64,000 nt of DNA, from NCBI RefSeq assembly GCF_000383675.1, contig NZ_KB911826.1, forward strand, positions 218,515-282,514, written 5' to 3'. This document shows, piece after piece, positions 57,037-64,000 of this stretch. Source of the stretch: Terracoccus sp. 273MFTsu3.1 (GTDB lineage Bacteria; Actinomycetota; Actinomycetes; Actinomycetales; Dermatophilaceae). The stretch's first letter is position 1. Each line of letters opens with the position of its first letter. The position numbers and the translations under genes are program-made. The notes under the pieces were generated by a model, which did no database searches, was not told the DNA's origin, and was given only the letters and a program-made list of their open reading frames with translations.

Positions 57037-58214
57037 ACGAGGGTCCCGTTTCCTTGGAGGTCCCACACGTCGATCACCGGCTTGTCGGTGACGAGGGCCT
57101 TGTACTCCGGGTGCGGAGCGCCGATGACGAGGAGGTCGGACTGCTCGAGCACGACGTCGAGCGGGCTGAGCGAGGGATCGCTGGTGACATAGGGATCCGT
57201 GGTGAGGACTCGTTTGGCGCGGAACCGAAGCGTTCGCTTCAGCTTGTAGGACAGGCTCGATCGCGAGTCATCCGAGCCAGCCTTAAAGGCCATACCGAGG
57301 ATGCCGACAGTCATGTTCTCGAGGTCGAAACGCGCCGCGAGGCGGTCGACGACGTAGAGCGGCATGCCCTCGTTGACGAGCATCGCCGAGTGTCCAAGCG
57401 CGAAGGTGTTCTTGGCGAACGCGGAGAGCTGCATCGCGTCCTTGAAGAGGCACGGTCCGGCCGCGAACCCGGGACCCGGCAGATCCGCCGCTCGCGGGTA
57501 GTCGAAGGTGATCGCCTCTCGAATCCGCGCGAAGTCGAGCCCGGCATCGTTGGCCATCTCCCAGAACTGGTTGGCCGCCGCGAACTTGATGTAGCGCCAG
57601 GTGTTGGTGAAGAGCTTGGCGAGCTCGGCCTCCTCCGGCGTCACGACCATGCACTGGATGTCGAGGTGGTCGAAGACCGCTATGGCCCGCTCGGCCCCTT
57701 CGGCCGTCATGGCTCCGACGATCTGGGGCAGGGAGCGCAGCTCACGCAGGGCGTGACCCTCGAGGATGCGCTCGGGGCAGAAGACGACGGGCGCCTTCAC
57801 GCCGCGCTCCTCCAGCATGCGACCGACAGACCTCGTCACTCCTGGGTAGATCGTGCTGCGCAACATGACGAGCTGGCCGTCGTTCAGGTAGGGAAGGCAC
57901 TCCTCGATGGCACCGACCACGGCGTTCGGGTCGGGGTTGAGGTGGTCGTCGACCGGGGTGCCGATCACGACGACGACGACATCGACGTCGGCGATCGCCC
58001 GGGCGTTGGTCGTCGCCGAGAACCGGCCGGCCGCACGCACGGCGAGCAGCGTGTCGTCGGCCCCTTCCTCCTGGAAGGGCATGACGCCGGAGTTCACCCG
58101 AGCGACGGCCTCCGCATCGGTGTCGAGAGCCACCACGTCACAGTCCGCAGCTGCGAGCACGAGCCCCAGTGGTAGGCCGACATGACCACAACCCCCAACG
58201 ATGCAAATGCGCAT
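57033..58214 (-). CDS. UDP-glucose/GDP-mannose dehydrogenase family nucleotide-sugar dehydrogenase
   Basis: 393 residues. Rossmann N-domain CIVGGCGHVGLPLGLVLA, STIYPGVTRSVGRML, PERILEGHALREL, central AKLFTNTWRYIKFAAANQF, and the catalytic Cys in GPCLFKDAMQL. Oxidises a nucleotide sugar C-6 alcohol to a uronic acid in two steps with NAD+. First gene of the operon running to 52571. No promoter recognised in the 129 bp upstream. Confidence 0.93.
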   Translation of the reverse strand: MRICIVGGCGHVGLPLGLVLAAADCDVVALDTDAEAVARVNSGVMPFQEEGADDTLLAVRAAGRFSATTNARAIADVDVVVVVIGTPVDDHLNPDPNAVVGAIEECLPYLNDGQLVMLRSTIYPGVTRSVGRMLEERGVKAPVVFCPERILEGHALRELRSLPQIVGAMTAEGAERAIAVFDHLDIQCMVVTPEEAELAKLFTNTWRYIKFAAANQFWEMANDAGLDFARIREAITFDYPRAADLPGPGFAAGPCLFKDAMQLSAFAKNTFALGHSAMLVNEGMPLYVVDRLAARFDLENMTVGILGMAFKAGSDDSRSSLSYKLKRTLRFRAKRVLTTDPYVTSDPSLSPLDVVLEQSDLLVIGAPHPEYKALVTDKPVIDVWDLQGNGTLV

Positions 58215-58343
58215 TCGTCCCCCTGACCGTCCCTGTCGAGGGATTCCGCCCCCTCAGCGCAGGAGTATTCCCAGAGCCGGCTCAGCGCGCAGGAAAATCG
58301 TAGGAATCGTGTCGACACAGATGCGCGACACGATCGAGGTTGA

Positions 58344-58586
58344 TCAGTGAGCGGCCTTGCGTCGTCGTCCGAAGATCGTCGAGACGCGACGGCGGTGGGC
58401 GGCAGCCATCGACCGCGCGGCCTCGTCCTCACGCAGCTGCTGGAGCATCGTCTTCGGCTGCGGCGGCGGCCAGTCCTGGGCGCGCGGGTCCTTGGTGTCC
58501 ATGTAGTACTCGGTCCACCCGTAGTCGTCGCGGTAGCGCAACGTGCCGTCGCCGACGTAGTACCAACCCGCTGGCTTGTCGTTCAT
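58344..58586 (-). CDS. Small protein with a DUF2510-like Trp-rich motif
   Basis: 80 residues from the ATG at 58586. PAGWYYVGDGTLRYRDDYGW followed by TEYY resembles the DUF2510 motif (PAGWYxDP...LRWWDGxxWT) often found at actinobacterial membrane-protein termini. Here it is free-standing with a basic C-terminus (HRRRVSTIFGRRRK). Function unknown. An upstream ATG at 58652 is less likely. Confidence 0.65.
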   Translation of the reverse strand: MNDKPAGWYYVGDGTLRYRDDYGWTEYYMDTKDPRAQDWPPPQPKTMLQQLREDEAARSMAAAHRRRVSTIFGRRRKAAH

Positions 58587-58810
58587 CGTCAAACCCCCAT
58601 AACACTCACCCAGTGGGAGCCCCCCTCCCGAGCCACAATCTATGGCCGCCAACCGGCCGAATCCACCGATGTCTAATTAGTCCGATTTGACCGTGGCGCA
58701 GCGTGTTCCGTCCCGAGCCGTCGGCCGCTCGGCCACCCTCGGACCTCTTCATGCCGCGCCGCCTCGTCCGGCTCCCGGAAGGCGTCTCGGGGCGGGCGTC
58801 GCCACCTCGC

Positions 58811-58816
58811 TAGAAT
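58811..58816 (+). promoter_or_regulatory. Candidate -10 of nhaA
   Basis: TAGAAT gives a 5' leader of about 85-90 bases before the GTG. No good -35 is seen at 16-18 bases, as is common in this phylum. Confidence 0.5.
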
Positions 58817-58844
58817 CGAGGCGGCTCACGGCGACGACGCGAGT

Positions 58845-58885
58845 GGCCATGGTGTGCCGGGAAGTCTGGTCGGCGGCCCATGACC
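58845..58885 (+). promoter_or_regulatory. Structured nhaA leader, possible cis-regulatory RNA
   Basis: GGCCATGG (58845-58852) pairs with CCATGACC (58878-58885) with one mismatch, enclosing GCCG/CGGC (58856-58859 / 58871-58874). The right arm ends about 15 bases before the nhaA ribosome-binding region. Such a fold could expose or hide the start in response to an ion or pH. It does not match the fluoride, cobalamin or other leader consensus I know. Confidence 0.35.
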
Positions 58886-58907
58886 CATCCCCCGAAGGGA
58901 CCCCAAG

Positions 58908-60281
58908 GTGAGCGACCCGCACCCCGCCACGACCCCGCCGACACCGGCCCGAGACAGCGCCGGCAACCGGCTGCTCGGCCGTGGCAGTTGGCGTGAGGCC
59001 CGCTACGTCGCCGACCTCCTGCGCGCCGAGACCGTCGGCGGGGCGATCCTCCTCGCCGCCGCCGTGGCCGCCCTCGTCTGGGCGAACTCGCCGTGGCGTG
59101 ACGGATACGCGGCCCTGCGCGACACCGTCATCGGCCCACACGCCCTGCACCTCGATCTCTCGCTCGGGACCTGGGCGGCCGACGGACTGCTCGCCGTCTT
59201 CTTCCTCGTCGCCGGCATCGAGCTCAAACGCGAGTTCGTCGCGGGCGACCTGTCGGACCGTCGCAAGGCGGCGCTTCCCATCGCAGCCGCGGTCTGCGGC
59301 GTCGCGCTGCCCGCGATCCTGTTCGTCGTCACGGCCACGCTGATGAGCCGGGGCGACAGCGCGAGCGAGCTCGGCGGCATACTCCGCGGTTGGGCCATCC
59401 CGACGGCCACCGACATCGCGTTCGCGCTGGCGGTGCTCGCCGTCATCGGCACGCACCTGCCGAGCGCGCTGCGCTCATTCCTGCTGACCCTCGCGGTCGT
59501 CGACGACCTCATCGCGATCACGATCATCGCCGTCTTCTACACCGACACGGTCAGCTTCCTCTGGCTGCTCGCCGCAGTCATCCCGCTGGCCGCGTGGCGC
59601 CTGCTCCTCAAACGCAAGATCACCAACCCGTTGATTCTCGCGATCCCCGCCCTGCTCGCCTGGGTCTTCGTCCACTCCAGCGGCGTCCACGCCACGGTGG
59701 CCGGCGTCCTGCTCGGGCTCCTCGTTCCGGTCAACCGCGAGGTGGAGGACGATCCCGATCGCCACTCGCTCGCCGAGCGGATCGAGCACAAGATCCGTCC
59801 GTTCTCCGCGGGCTTCGCGGTGCCTGTCTTCGCCTTCTTCGCTGCGGGGGTCACGGTCGTCGGCGGCGGGTTCGGCTCGGCACTCACCGACGCCGCCGCA
59901 GTCGGCGTCGTCGTCGGGCTGGTCGTCGGCAAGACGGTCGGCGTCCTCGGTGGCACGTGGGCCGTCGCGCGATTCACCCGCGCCGAGCTGGACGAGGACC
60001 TCGCCTGGACCGACGTCCTCGGGCTCTCCATGCTCGCCGGCGTCGGCTTCACCGTGAGCCTTCTGGTCGGCGAGCTCGCCTTCGGCAACGGGTCCGAGCG
60101 CGACGACCACGTCAAGCTCGCCGTCCTCTGTGGCAGCGTCATCGCCGCGCTGCTCTCGAGCGTCGTCCTCAGGATGCGCAACCAGCACTACCGGCTGGTC
60201 GAGGCCCGCGAGACGGCGGACCGTGACCACGACGGCGTGCCGGACGTCTACGAGACCGAGGGACGACTCGATCCGGCGTGA
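58908..60281 (+). CDS. nhaA: Na+/H+ antiporter NhaA
   Basis: 457 residues, GTG start after GAAGGGACCCCAAG. Twelve-helix NhaA: the double-Asp motif [13 protein letters not shown] is present, with [28 protein letters not shown] and [20 protein letters not shown]. It exchanges Na+ or Li+ for H+ to control internal pH and sodium. The C-terminal 25 residues add [15 protein letters not shown], a DxDxDG Ca2+-loop-like sequence that is not part of the classical NhaA fold. Confidence 0.96.
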   Translation: MSDPHPATTPPTPARDSAGNRLLGRGSWREARYVADLLRAETVGGAILLAAAVAALVWANSPWRDGYAALRDTVIGPHALHLDLSLGTWAADGLLAVFFLVAGIELKREFVAGDLSDRRKAALPIAAAVCGVALPAILFVVTATLMSRGDSASELGGILRGWAIPTATDIAFALAVLAVIGTHLPSALRSFLLTLAVVDDLIAITIIAVFYTDTVSFLWLLAAVIPLAAWRLLLKRKITNPLILAIPALLAWVFVHSSGVHATVAGVLLGLLVPVNREVEDDPDRHSLAERIEHKIRPFSAGFAVPVFAFFAAGVTVVGGGFGSALTDAAAVGVVVGLVVGKTVGVLGGTWAVARFTRAELDEDLAWTDVLGLSMLAGVGFTVSLLVGELAFGNGSERDDHVKLAVLCGSVIAALLSSVVLRMRNQHYRLVEARETADRDHDGVPDVYETEGRLDPA

Positions 60282-60310
60282 TGGTGCCTACCGTGCACGT
60301 TCGGGTAGGG

Positions 60311-60325
60311 ACTGCGCAGTAGGGT
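60311..60325 (+). promoter_or_regulatory. Palindrome overlapping a -10, upstream of the holin-like gene
   Basis: ACTGCGCAGT (60311-60320) is a perfect 10-bp palindrome whose last base begins TAGGGT (60320-60325), a possible -10. A related GCGCAGTC arm lies at 60347-60354. This suggests an independent, regulated promoter between nhaA and the downstream genes. Confidence 0.35.
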
Positions 60326-60380
60326 TGCATCTGGTAGGCGCGACCGCGCAGTCACCGACGATCACCGAGGAAGTGAGCCG

Positions 60381-60929
60381 ATGAGCACGGATCCCCGGCA
60401 GGAGCGGACACTCGGCCAGCTGGTCGCCTCCGCGACACAGGACATCTCGACGCTGGTCCGCAGCGAGATCGCCCTGGCCAAGGCTGAGGTCTCGGTGCAG
60501 GTCAAGAAGGCTGGAGTGGGCGGTGGCCTGCTCGCCGGAGCGGCCGTCATCGTCTTCTACTCCGTCTACTTCCTCTTCACGACGCTCGCCGAGGGCATCC
60601 AGGCGCTGGGTCTCCCCCGCTGGGCCAGCTTCCTCATCGTGACCGTCTTCATGCTGCTCGTCGCGGCCGTCCTCGGCCTGCTCGGCGTGAGGAAGATGAA
60701 GACCGTCGACCCCACCCCGGCGAAGACGATCGCCGAGGCGCAGGAGACGGTCGGTGCGATCAAGTCGGCGGTCGAGCACCCGGGCACGACCGTGCCGGCT
60801 CCACGTCCCGAGTGGGACCGTCCGAACCTGCCGGCAGTGCCTGCCGACGCTCCCGTCGCGCCCGCGACCCCCGTGTCGTCGAGCAACGGGAGCACGTCCG
60901 GCACGCCAGACCCGTCCCGCGACGCCTGA
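60381..60929 (+). CDS. Holin-superfamily-III-like (DUF1469) membrane protein
   Basis: 182 residues; ATG after GAGGAAGTGAG. N-terminal amphipathic helix (LVASATQDISTLVRSEIALA), two membrane helices at about 47-70 and 82-105, then a Pro/Ala-rich disordered tail. The name phage holin for this family is misleading: it is a conserved actinobacterial chromosomal protein, usually next to an alpha/beta hydrolase as here. Role unknown. Confidence 0.88.
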   Translation: MSTDPRQERTLGQLVASATQDISTLVRSEIALAKAEVSVQVKKAGVGGGLLAGAAVIVFYSVYFLFTTLAEGIQALGLPRWASFLIVTVFMLLVAAVLGLLGVRKMKTVDPTPAKTIAEAQETVGAIKSAVEHPGTTVPAPRPEWDRPNLPAVPADAPVAPATPVSSSNGSTSGTPDPSRDA

Positions 60930-60951
60930 CCAGAGACGCCCCACCGCACCC

Positions 60952-61863
60952 ATGTCCGTCGACGCTGCCTTCGTCAACATCGACGGTCCGTGGGAGCACC
61001 GCTACGTCTCCGCCAACGGCGCCCGCTTCCACGTCGCCGAGCTGGGCGACGGGCCGCTCGTCCTCATGCTGCACGGCTTCCCGCAGTTCTGGTACGCGTG
61101 GCGCCACCAGATGGTCGCGCTGGCCGACGCCGGCTTCCGGGTCGCCGCCATGGACCTCCGCGGCTACGGCGGGTCCGACAAGCCCCCGCGCGGCTATGAC
61201 ACCTACATGGCGACCCTCGACGCCGCCAGCGTCATCCGTGCGCTCGGGGAGAAGGACGCCGTCGTCATGGGCCAGGGCCTCGGCGGCTGGATCGCCTGGT
61301 GCATGCCCATCCTGCGACCCGACGTCACCCGAGCCATCGTCTCGCTGTCGATGCCACACCCGCGGATCCTGCGGCATGCGATGTGGTCCAACGCCAAGCA
61401 GCGTCGCGCGTCGTCGTGGATCGCCGGCCTCCAGAAACCCTTCGTGCCGGAGCGCGAGATGGCGAAGTCGCACGACTACGTCGAGGACCTCCTCCGCTCG
61501 TGGTCCTCGCCCTTGGGCACCTTCCCGACGCCCGAGGACGTCTCCCGTTATGGCGACGCGATGATGATCCCCTTCGTCGCCCACTCCGCCGCTGAGCACT
61601 ACCGCTGGCTCGGCCGGTCGGCAGTGCGTCCGGACGGCCCGATCTTCATGCGGCGGATCCGTCACGCGATCCGCGTCCCGGTGCTCCAGCTCCAGGGCAG
61701 CGACGACGGCTGCGTCATCGCCGCCGCCACCCACGGGTCCGGCGCCTTCGTGCCCGGCGACTACCGCCACGTCAAGGTCCCCGGCGCCGGCCACTTCCTC
61801 ACCGAGGAAGCGCCCGACCAGGTCAACGCCGCCCTCGTCACGTGGCTCGGATCCCTTGCCTGA
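60952..61863 (+). CDS. Alpha/beta hydrolase, EphE-like, with unusual nucleophile elbow
   Basis: 303 residues from the ATG at 60952. Canonical start of an epoxide-hydrolase-like fold: oxyanion HGFPQFWYAWRHQM, AMDLRGYGGSDKPP, C-terminal GDYRHVKVPGAGHFLTEEAP with the catalytic His. The nucleophile elbow is GQGLGGW, where epoxide hydrolases have GHDWGG; the nucleophile position is Gly, so hydrolysis by the normal mechanism is unlikely. It lies 22 bp after the holin-like gene and is probably co-transcribed. Confidence 0.88.
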   Translation: MSVDAAFVNIDGPWEHRYVSANGARFHVAELGDGPLVLMLHGFPQFWYAWRHQMVALADAGFRVAAMDLRGYGGSDKPPRGYDTYMATLDAASVIRALGEKDAVVMGQGLGGWIAWCMPILRPDVTRAIVSLSMPHPRILRHAMWSNAKQRRASSWIAGLQKPFVPEREMAKSHDYVEDLLRSWSSPLGTFPTPEDVSRYGDAMMIPFVAHSAAEHYRWLGRSAVRPDGPIFMRRIRHAIRVPVLQLQGSDDGCVIAAATHGSGAFVPGDYRHVKVPGAGHFLTEEAPDQVNAALVTWLGSLA

Positions 61864-61864
61864 C

Positions 61865-62692
61865 ATGGAGCTCGACCTTCCCGACGCGGGCGGCGTCACG
61901 TGGTCGGTGTGCATTCGCGACGGCGTTGGTATGCCGTTGGCTGCTTCAGCCGCCGACGTGCCGTTGCGCACGGCCTCCGTCGGCAAGGTGCTGCTCCTCG
62001 TCGAGACGGCTCGACTCATCGCCGCCGGCGACCTCTCCCCCGACGAGCCGCTGACCCGCTCCGTCGACCTCTGGGTCGGCGACTCCGGTCTCTGGCACAC
62101 GCTGTCGGTCGAGACCCTCCCCCTCATCGACGTCGCGGCTCTGGTCGGCGCCGTCTCCGACAACCTCGCGACCAACGTCCTGCTCCGGCGGGTCGGGCTC
62201 GCCGAGGTCGCTGCCCGTGCCACGTCCCTCGGCCTGCGTGCAACCGCCCTGCACGACCGCGTCCGAGACGTCCGTGGCGCCGACCACCCCGCCACGTTGT
62301 CGACCGGCAGTGCGGCCGAGCTGAGCCAGCTCATGGCGCGTCTCGCCTCCGGCACGGCGGCGGGTCCCGACGCGGACCGCCTCGTGCGCCAGTGGCTCTC
62401 GGCCAACGTCGACCAGTCGATGGTGGGTTCCGCGCTCGTCGAGCAGGGTGGTCTCGACCCGATCGCCCACCACTCGTCGCTGGACCTGCCCACGACGTTC
62501 TGGAACAAGACCGGGACGGACTCCGGCGTGCGAGCCGACGTGGGCGCGGTCACCGCGGGCGATCGGACGATCACCTGGGCCGCCGTCGCCAACTGGGACC
62601 CCACCCCAGGCACGACGCTCGACCACCTCACGGTCTGGGCCGTCCTGCGCGGGATGCGCCACATCGGCGAGCAGGTCCTCACCCAGCTCTGA
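61865..62692 (+). CDS. Serine hydrolase of the class A beta-lactamase fold, no signal peptide
   Basis: 275 residues from the ATG at 61865, one base after the preceding stop; a TTG three codons earlier is possible. Active-site motifs: S38-V-G-K41 (SxxK), S98-D99-N100 (SDN) and K215-T216-G217 (KTG). An ExxLN omega-loop Glu is not evident. There is no export signal, unlike true beta-lactamases, so it probably acts in the cytoplasm on an unknown ester or amide. Co-transcribed with the hydrolase. Confidence 0.85.
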   Translation: MELDLPDAGGVTWSVCIRDGVGMPLAASAADVPLRTASVGKVLLLVETARLIAAGDLSPDEPLTRSVDLWVGDSGLWHTLSVETLPLIDVAALVGAVSDNLATNVLLRRVGLAEVAARATSLGLRATALHDRVRDVRGADHPATLSTGSAAELSQLMARLASGTAAGPDADRLVRQWLSANVDQSMVGSALVEQGGLDPIAHHSSLDLPTTFWNKTGTDSGVRADVGAVTAGDRTITWAAVANWDPTPGTTLDHLTVWAVLRGMRHIGEQVLTQL

Positions 62693-63006
62693 CTGCGCGG
62701 CTGTGCGGCATCGTTGCGTAAAACGAAGCAACCAGGAGCAGACCGAGTCGATGTGAGGCAGTGTCCCTCACCGGGCCTCATCGACCGGATGGGCCGCCAG
62801 GGGCGCGCTTCGCCCACTTCGGACGTGGAAGCTCGCCCATCGAGGAACAAATGGGGCAATTCCGGCATCGTGAATCCCTCTGAACCCCAAAGGAACCCAG
62901 TTATGTGGATTCCGCATACGGGCATCTCCGCACCGCCCTAGTTTGTGCCCCACGTCGAGTCGCGGGGGCGAGGGTGTCGACGCTCAAAGGGGAGGAACCC
63001 ACACCA
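62693..63006. other. 314-bp intergenic region before the secreted repeat protein
   Basis: Less GC-rich than surrounding DNA. It holds a small GTTGC/GCAAC hairpin (62713-62732 area) and GGGGAGGAA before the next ATG. No clear promoter or riboswitch was recognised. Confidence 0.4.
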
Positions 63007-64000
63007 ATGCCTGTCCGTAGACTTCTTGCTGCGTTTGCCACTGCCGTAACTGTTCTGGGCATCTCGGCATCGATCGCCCACGCCGACAACGTCCTTATCG
63101 ACGGAGACCAAGTGTCGCCAGGCACCCAGACCGCCTTGGCCTTGGGGACCATTGCTTGTGACACTCCGGTGAGCAAGAGCCAGCGAATTTGGATCTCTCG
63201 GAACGGGAATTACGGCACCACCAACGTGTTCAAGAAGGGCACCACAGCTCAGGTGTCCGCGAGCGTGTCCGGCACTGACGCCCTCTCGGTCACGGTGACT
63301 GCGTCGAGCGACACCGGAGTCAACGTTCCGACAAACTGGGATGCGGTCGCCAACAACACGTCAACGTCCGACTCAGCGGGCTTCACGATCACGGTGAGGT
63401 CCACGACGACAGGCGCATCACAAGCCGCGTCCGTGAAGTTTGTCGCCACAGGCGTAGATGACAACAACGGCCCCCTGAGCCGCGAAGTGGCGCTTCCCGT
63501 CGCTTGGTCCACGGCAAGTTGCATCACAAACACTCCGCCTCAGGTGTCCGTCACCGGAGTCGCCAACGGAGGGACGTACGCCTTCGGCGCTGTACCCGAA
63601 ATCGGGTGCGCGGTTACAGACGGTGAGGACAGCTCGCCTTCCGCATACCCTGTGATTTCGCCCGCCAACGGCAGCATCGGCCAGCACACCGTCACATGCT
63701 CGTACACCGACACTGGAGGTCTGTCTCGGACGGCTAGTGCAACCTACACCGTCGCTGCAGCTACCCCGACGATCGACCTGACCTGCGCGGACGCCACCTA
63801 CGACGGCACCACCCACGGGTGCAGCGCCATCGTCAACGGCGTCGGCGGCACCCCGCTCGCCGGAGCCACCGCCACGATCACCTACAACAAGAGCACCACC
63901 GACGCCGGCACCATCACCGCCAAGGCCAACTACACCGGCACCGGCAACTACGGCGCAGCCACCGAAGCCACCAAGAGCTACACCATCGGCGCAGCCACCC
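63007..64000 (+). CDS. Secreted Ig-like/MBG-type repeat protein, N-terminal part
   Basis: Open from the ATG at 63007 (GGGGAGGAA upstream) to the window end, 331 codons. Residues 1-26 form a Sec signal (RRLLAAFATAVTVLGISASI, cleavage after AHA). Then come a beta-rich region with a few Cys (TALALGTIACDTP), an Ig-like/HYR-type segment (TNTPPQVSVTGVANGGTYAF; CSYTDTGGLSRTASATYTV) and from about residue 254 an MBG-like module (TIDLTCADATYDGTTHGCSA, ITAKANYTGTGNYG). Probably a large cell-surface or secreted adhesin-like protein with repeated modules beyond the edge. Codon use changes within the gene: the first 250 codons use many A/T third positions, the MBG part almost only G/C. Confidence 0.8.
   Translation, partial: MPVRRLLAAFATAVTVLGISASIAHADNVLIDGDQVSPGTQTALALGTIACDTPVSKSQRIWISRNGNYGTTNVFKKGTTAQVSASVSGTDALSVTVTASSDTGVNVPTNWDAVANNTSTSDSAGFTITVRSTTTGASQAASVKFVATGVDDNNGPLSREVALPVAWSTASCITNTPPQVSVTGVANGGTYAFGAVPEIGCAVTDGEDSSPSAYPVISPANGSIGQHTVTCSYTDTGGLSRTASATYTVAAATPTIDLTCADATYDGTTHGCSAIVNGVGGTPLAGATATITYNKSTTDAGTITAKANYTGTGNYGAATEATKSYTIGAAT

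Larger units (their letters stand above)
58587..58907. other. 321-bp region upstream of nhaA
   Basis: Non-coding by inspection. It contains the short AT-rich block CTAATTAG near 58673, a good -10 (TAGAAT, 58811-58816) and a foldable leader just before the nhaA GTG (both listed separately). No other signal was recognised. Confidence 0.55.

Noticed and set aside
58811..58907. Fluoride or cobalamin riboswitch before nhaA
   Set aside because: The short leader lacks the conserved core bases of both classes; only a generic structured leader is supported.
60381..60929. Holin-like gene as a sign of a prophage
   Set aside because: No other phage genes, integrase or lysis genes nearby; the family is a normal actinobacterial chromosomal protein beside an alpha/beta hydrolase.

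Overview
The window is chromosomal DNA of a high-GC Gram-positive actinobacterium, probably of the Intrasporangiaceae/Micrococcales type. The signs are strong GC bias at third codon positions, many GTG starts, tightly overlapping ATGA/GTGA gene junctions, leaderless-looking promoters, an Ssd-CpaF-TadB locus, and a conserved acs / NhaA / holin-like / EphE-like neighbourhood. The genus call is an inference. No rRNA, tRNA, CRISPR array, transposase or integrase was seen.

Layout. 1-2.6 kb: left Tad-type locus on the minus strand (ssd, cpaF, start of tadB, cut by the window edge), followed by a hairpin-rich 700-bp gap. 3.3-10 kb: a degenerate Fic-fold protein, an alpha/alpha-toroid protein, tryptophanyl-tRNA synthetase behind a Trp-Trp leader-peptide attenuator, an aminoglycoside/lincosamide nucleotidyltransferase-like protein, a PlsC-type acyltransferase and a Tat-exported PhoD phosphatase. 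10.1-12.1 kb: acs, ending in a strong hairpin. 12.5-18.4 kb: four overlapping genes that look like a regulated conflict (defence or suicide) system: EAD1-trypsin, helical domain plus P-loop NTPase, large STAND-type NTPase, and a two-TM coiled-coil membrane protein. 18.5-23.7 kb: FMN reductase, Tat-exported Cys-rich protein, DEAD-box helicase, LuxR-type regulator, AAA ATPase. 23.7-39.7 kb: a complete second Tad/Flp pilus locus (two near-identical Flp pilins, TadE, TadG, CpaB, CpaE, CpaF, a VWA-TadB fusion, TadC). It is flanked on both sides by paired GT-C membrane proteins of the same two families, and outside those by OafA-type acyltransferases. 39.9-58.6 kb: a surface-glycan region with a full CDP-3,6-dideoxyhexose pathway (ddhA-D), a two-subunit transketolase-like enzyme, sugar epimerases, GT2 and GT-C transferases, GtrA flippase, a methyltransferase and a nucleotide-sugar dehydrogenase. 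58.9-62.7 kb: NhaA, a holin-like membrane protein, an alpha/beta hydrolase lacking the usual nucleophile, and a penicillin-binding/beta-lactamase-fold protein without signal peptide. 63.0 kb to the end: the start of a large secreted Ig-like/MBG-type repeat protein, cut by the edge.

How it fits together. The Tad operon should build thin Flp fibres at the cell surface. The flanking GT-C and acyltransferase genes could decorate the fibre or the envelope. The sugar cluster makes an unusual deoxysugar, perhaps two-carbon branched, for a surface polymer. From memory, acs lies close to the holin-like and ephE genes in mycobacteria. Here they are about 48 kb apart, so the stretch between acs and nhaA looks like accessory DNA placed inside a conserved neighbourhood, and the conflict system sits at its left end. 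The best novelty candidates are that four-gene system, the dideoxysugar/transketolase cluster and the doubly flanked Tad locus. The trpS attenuator is the best supported regulatory element.
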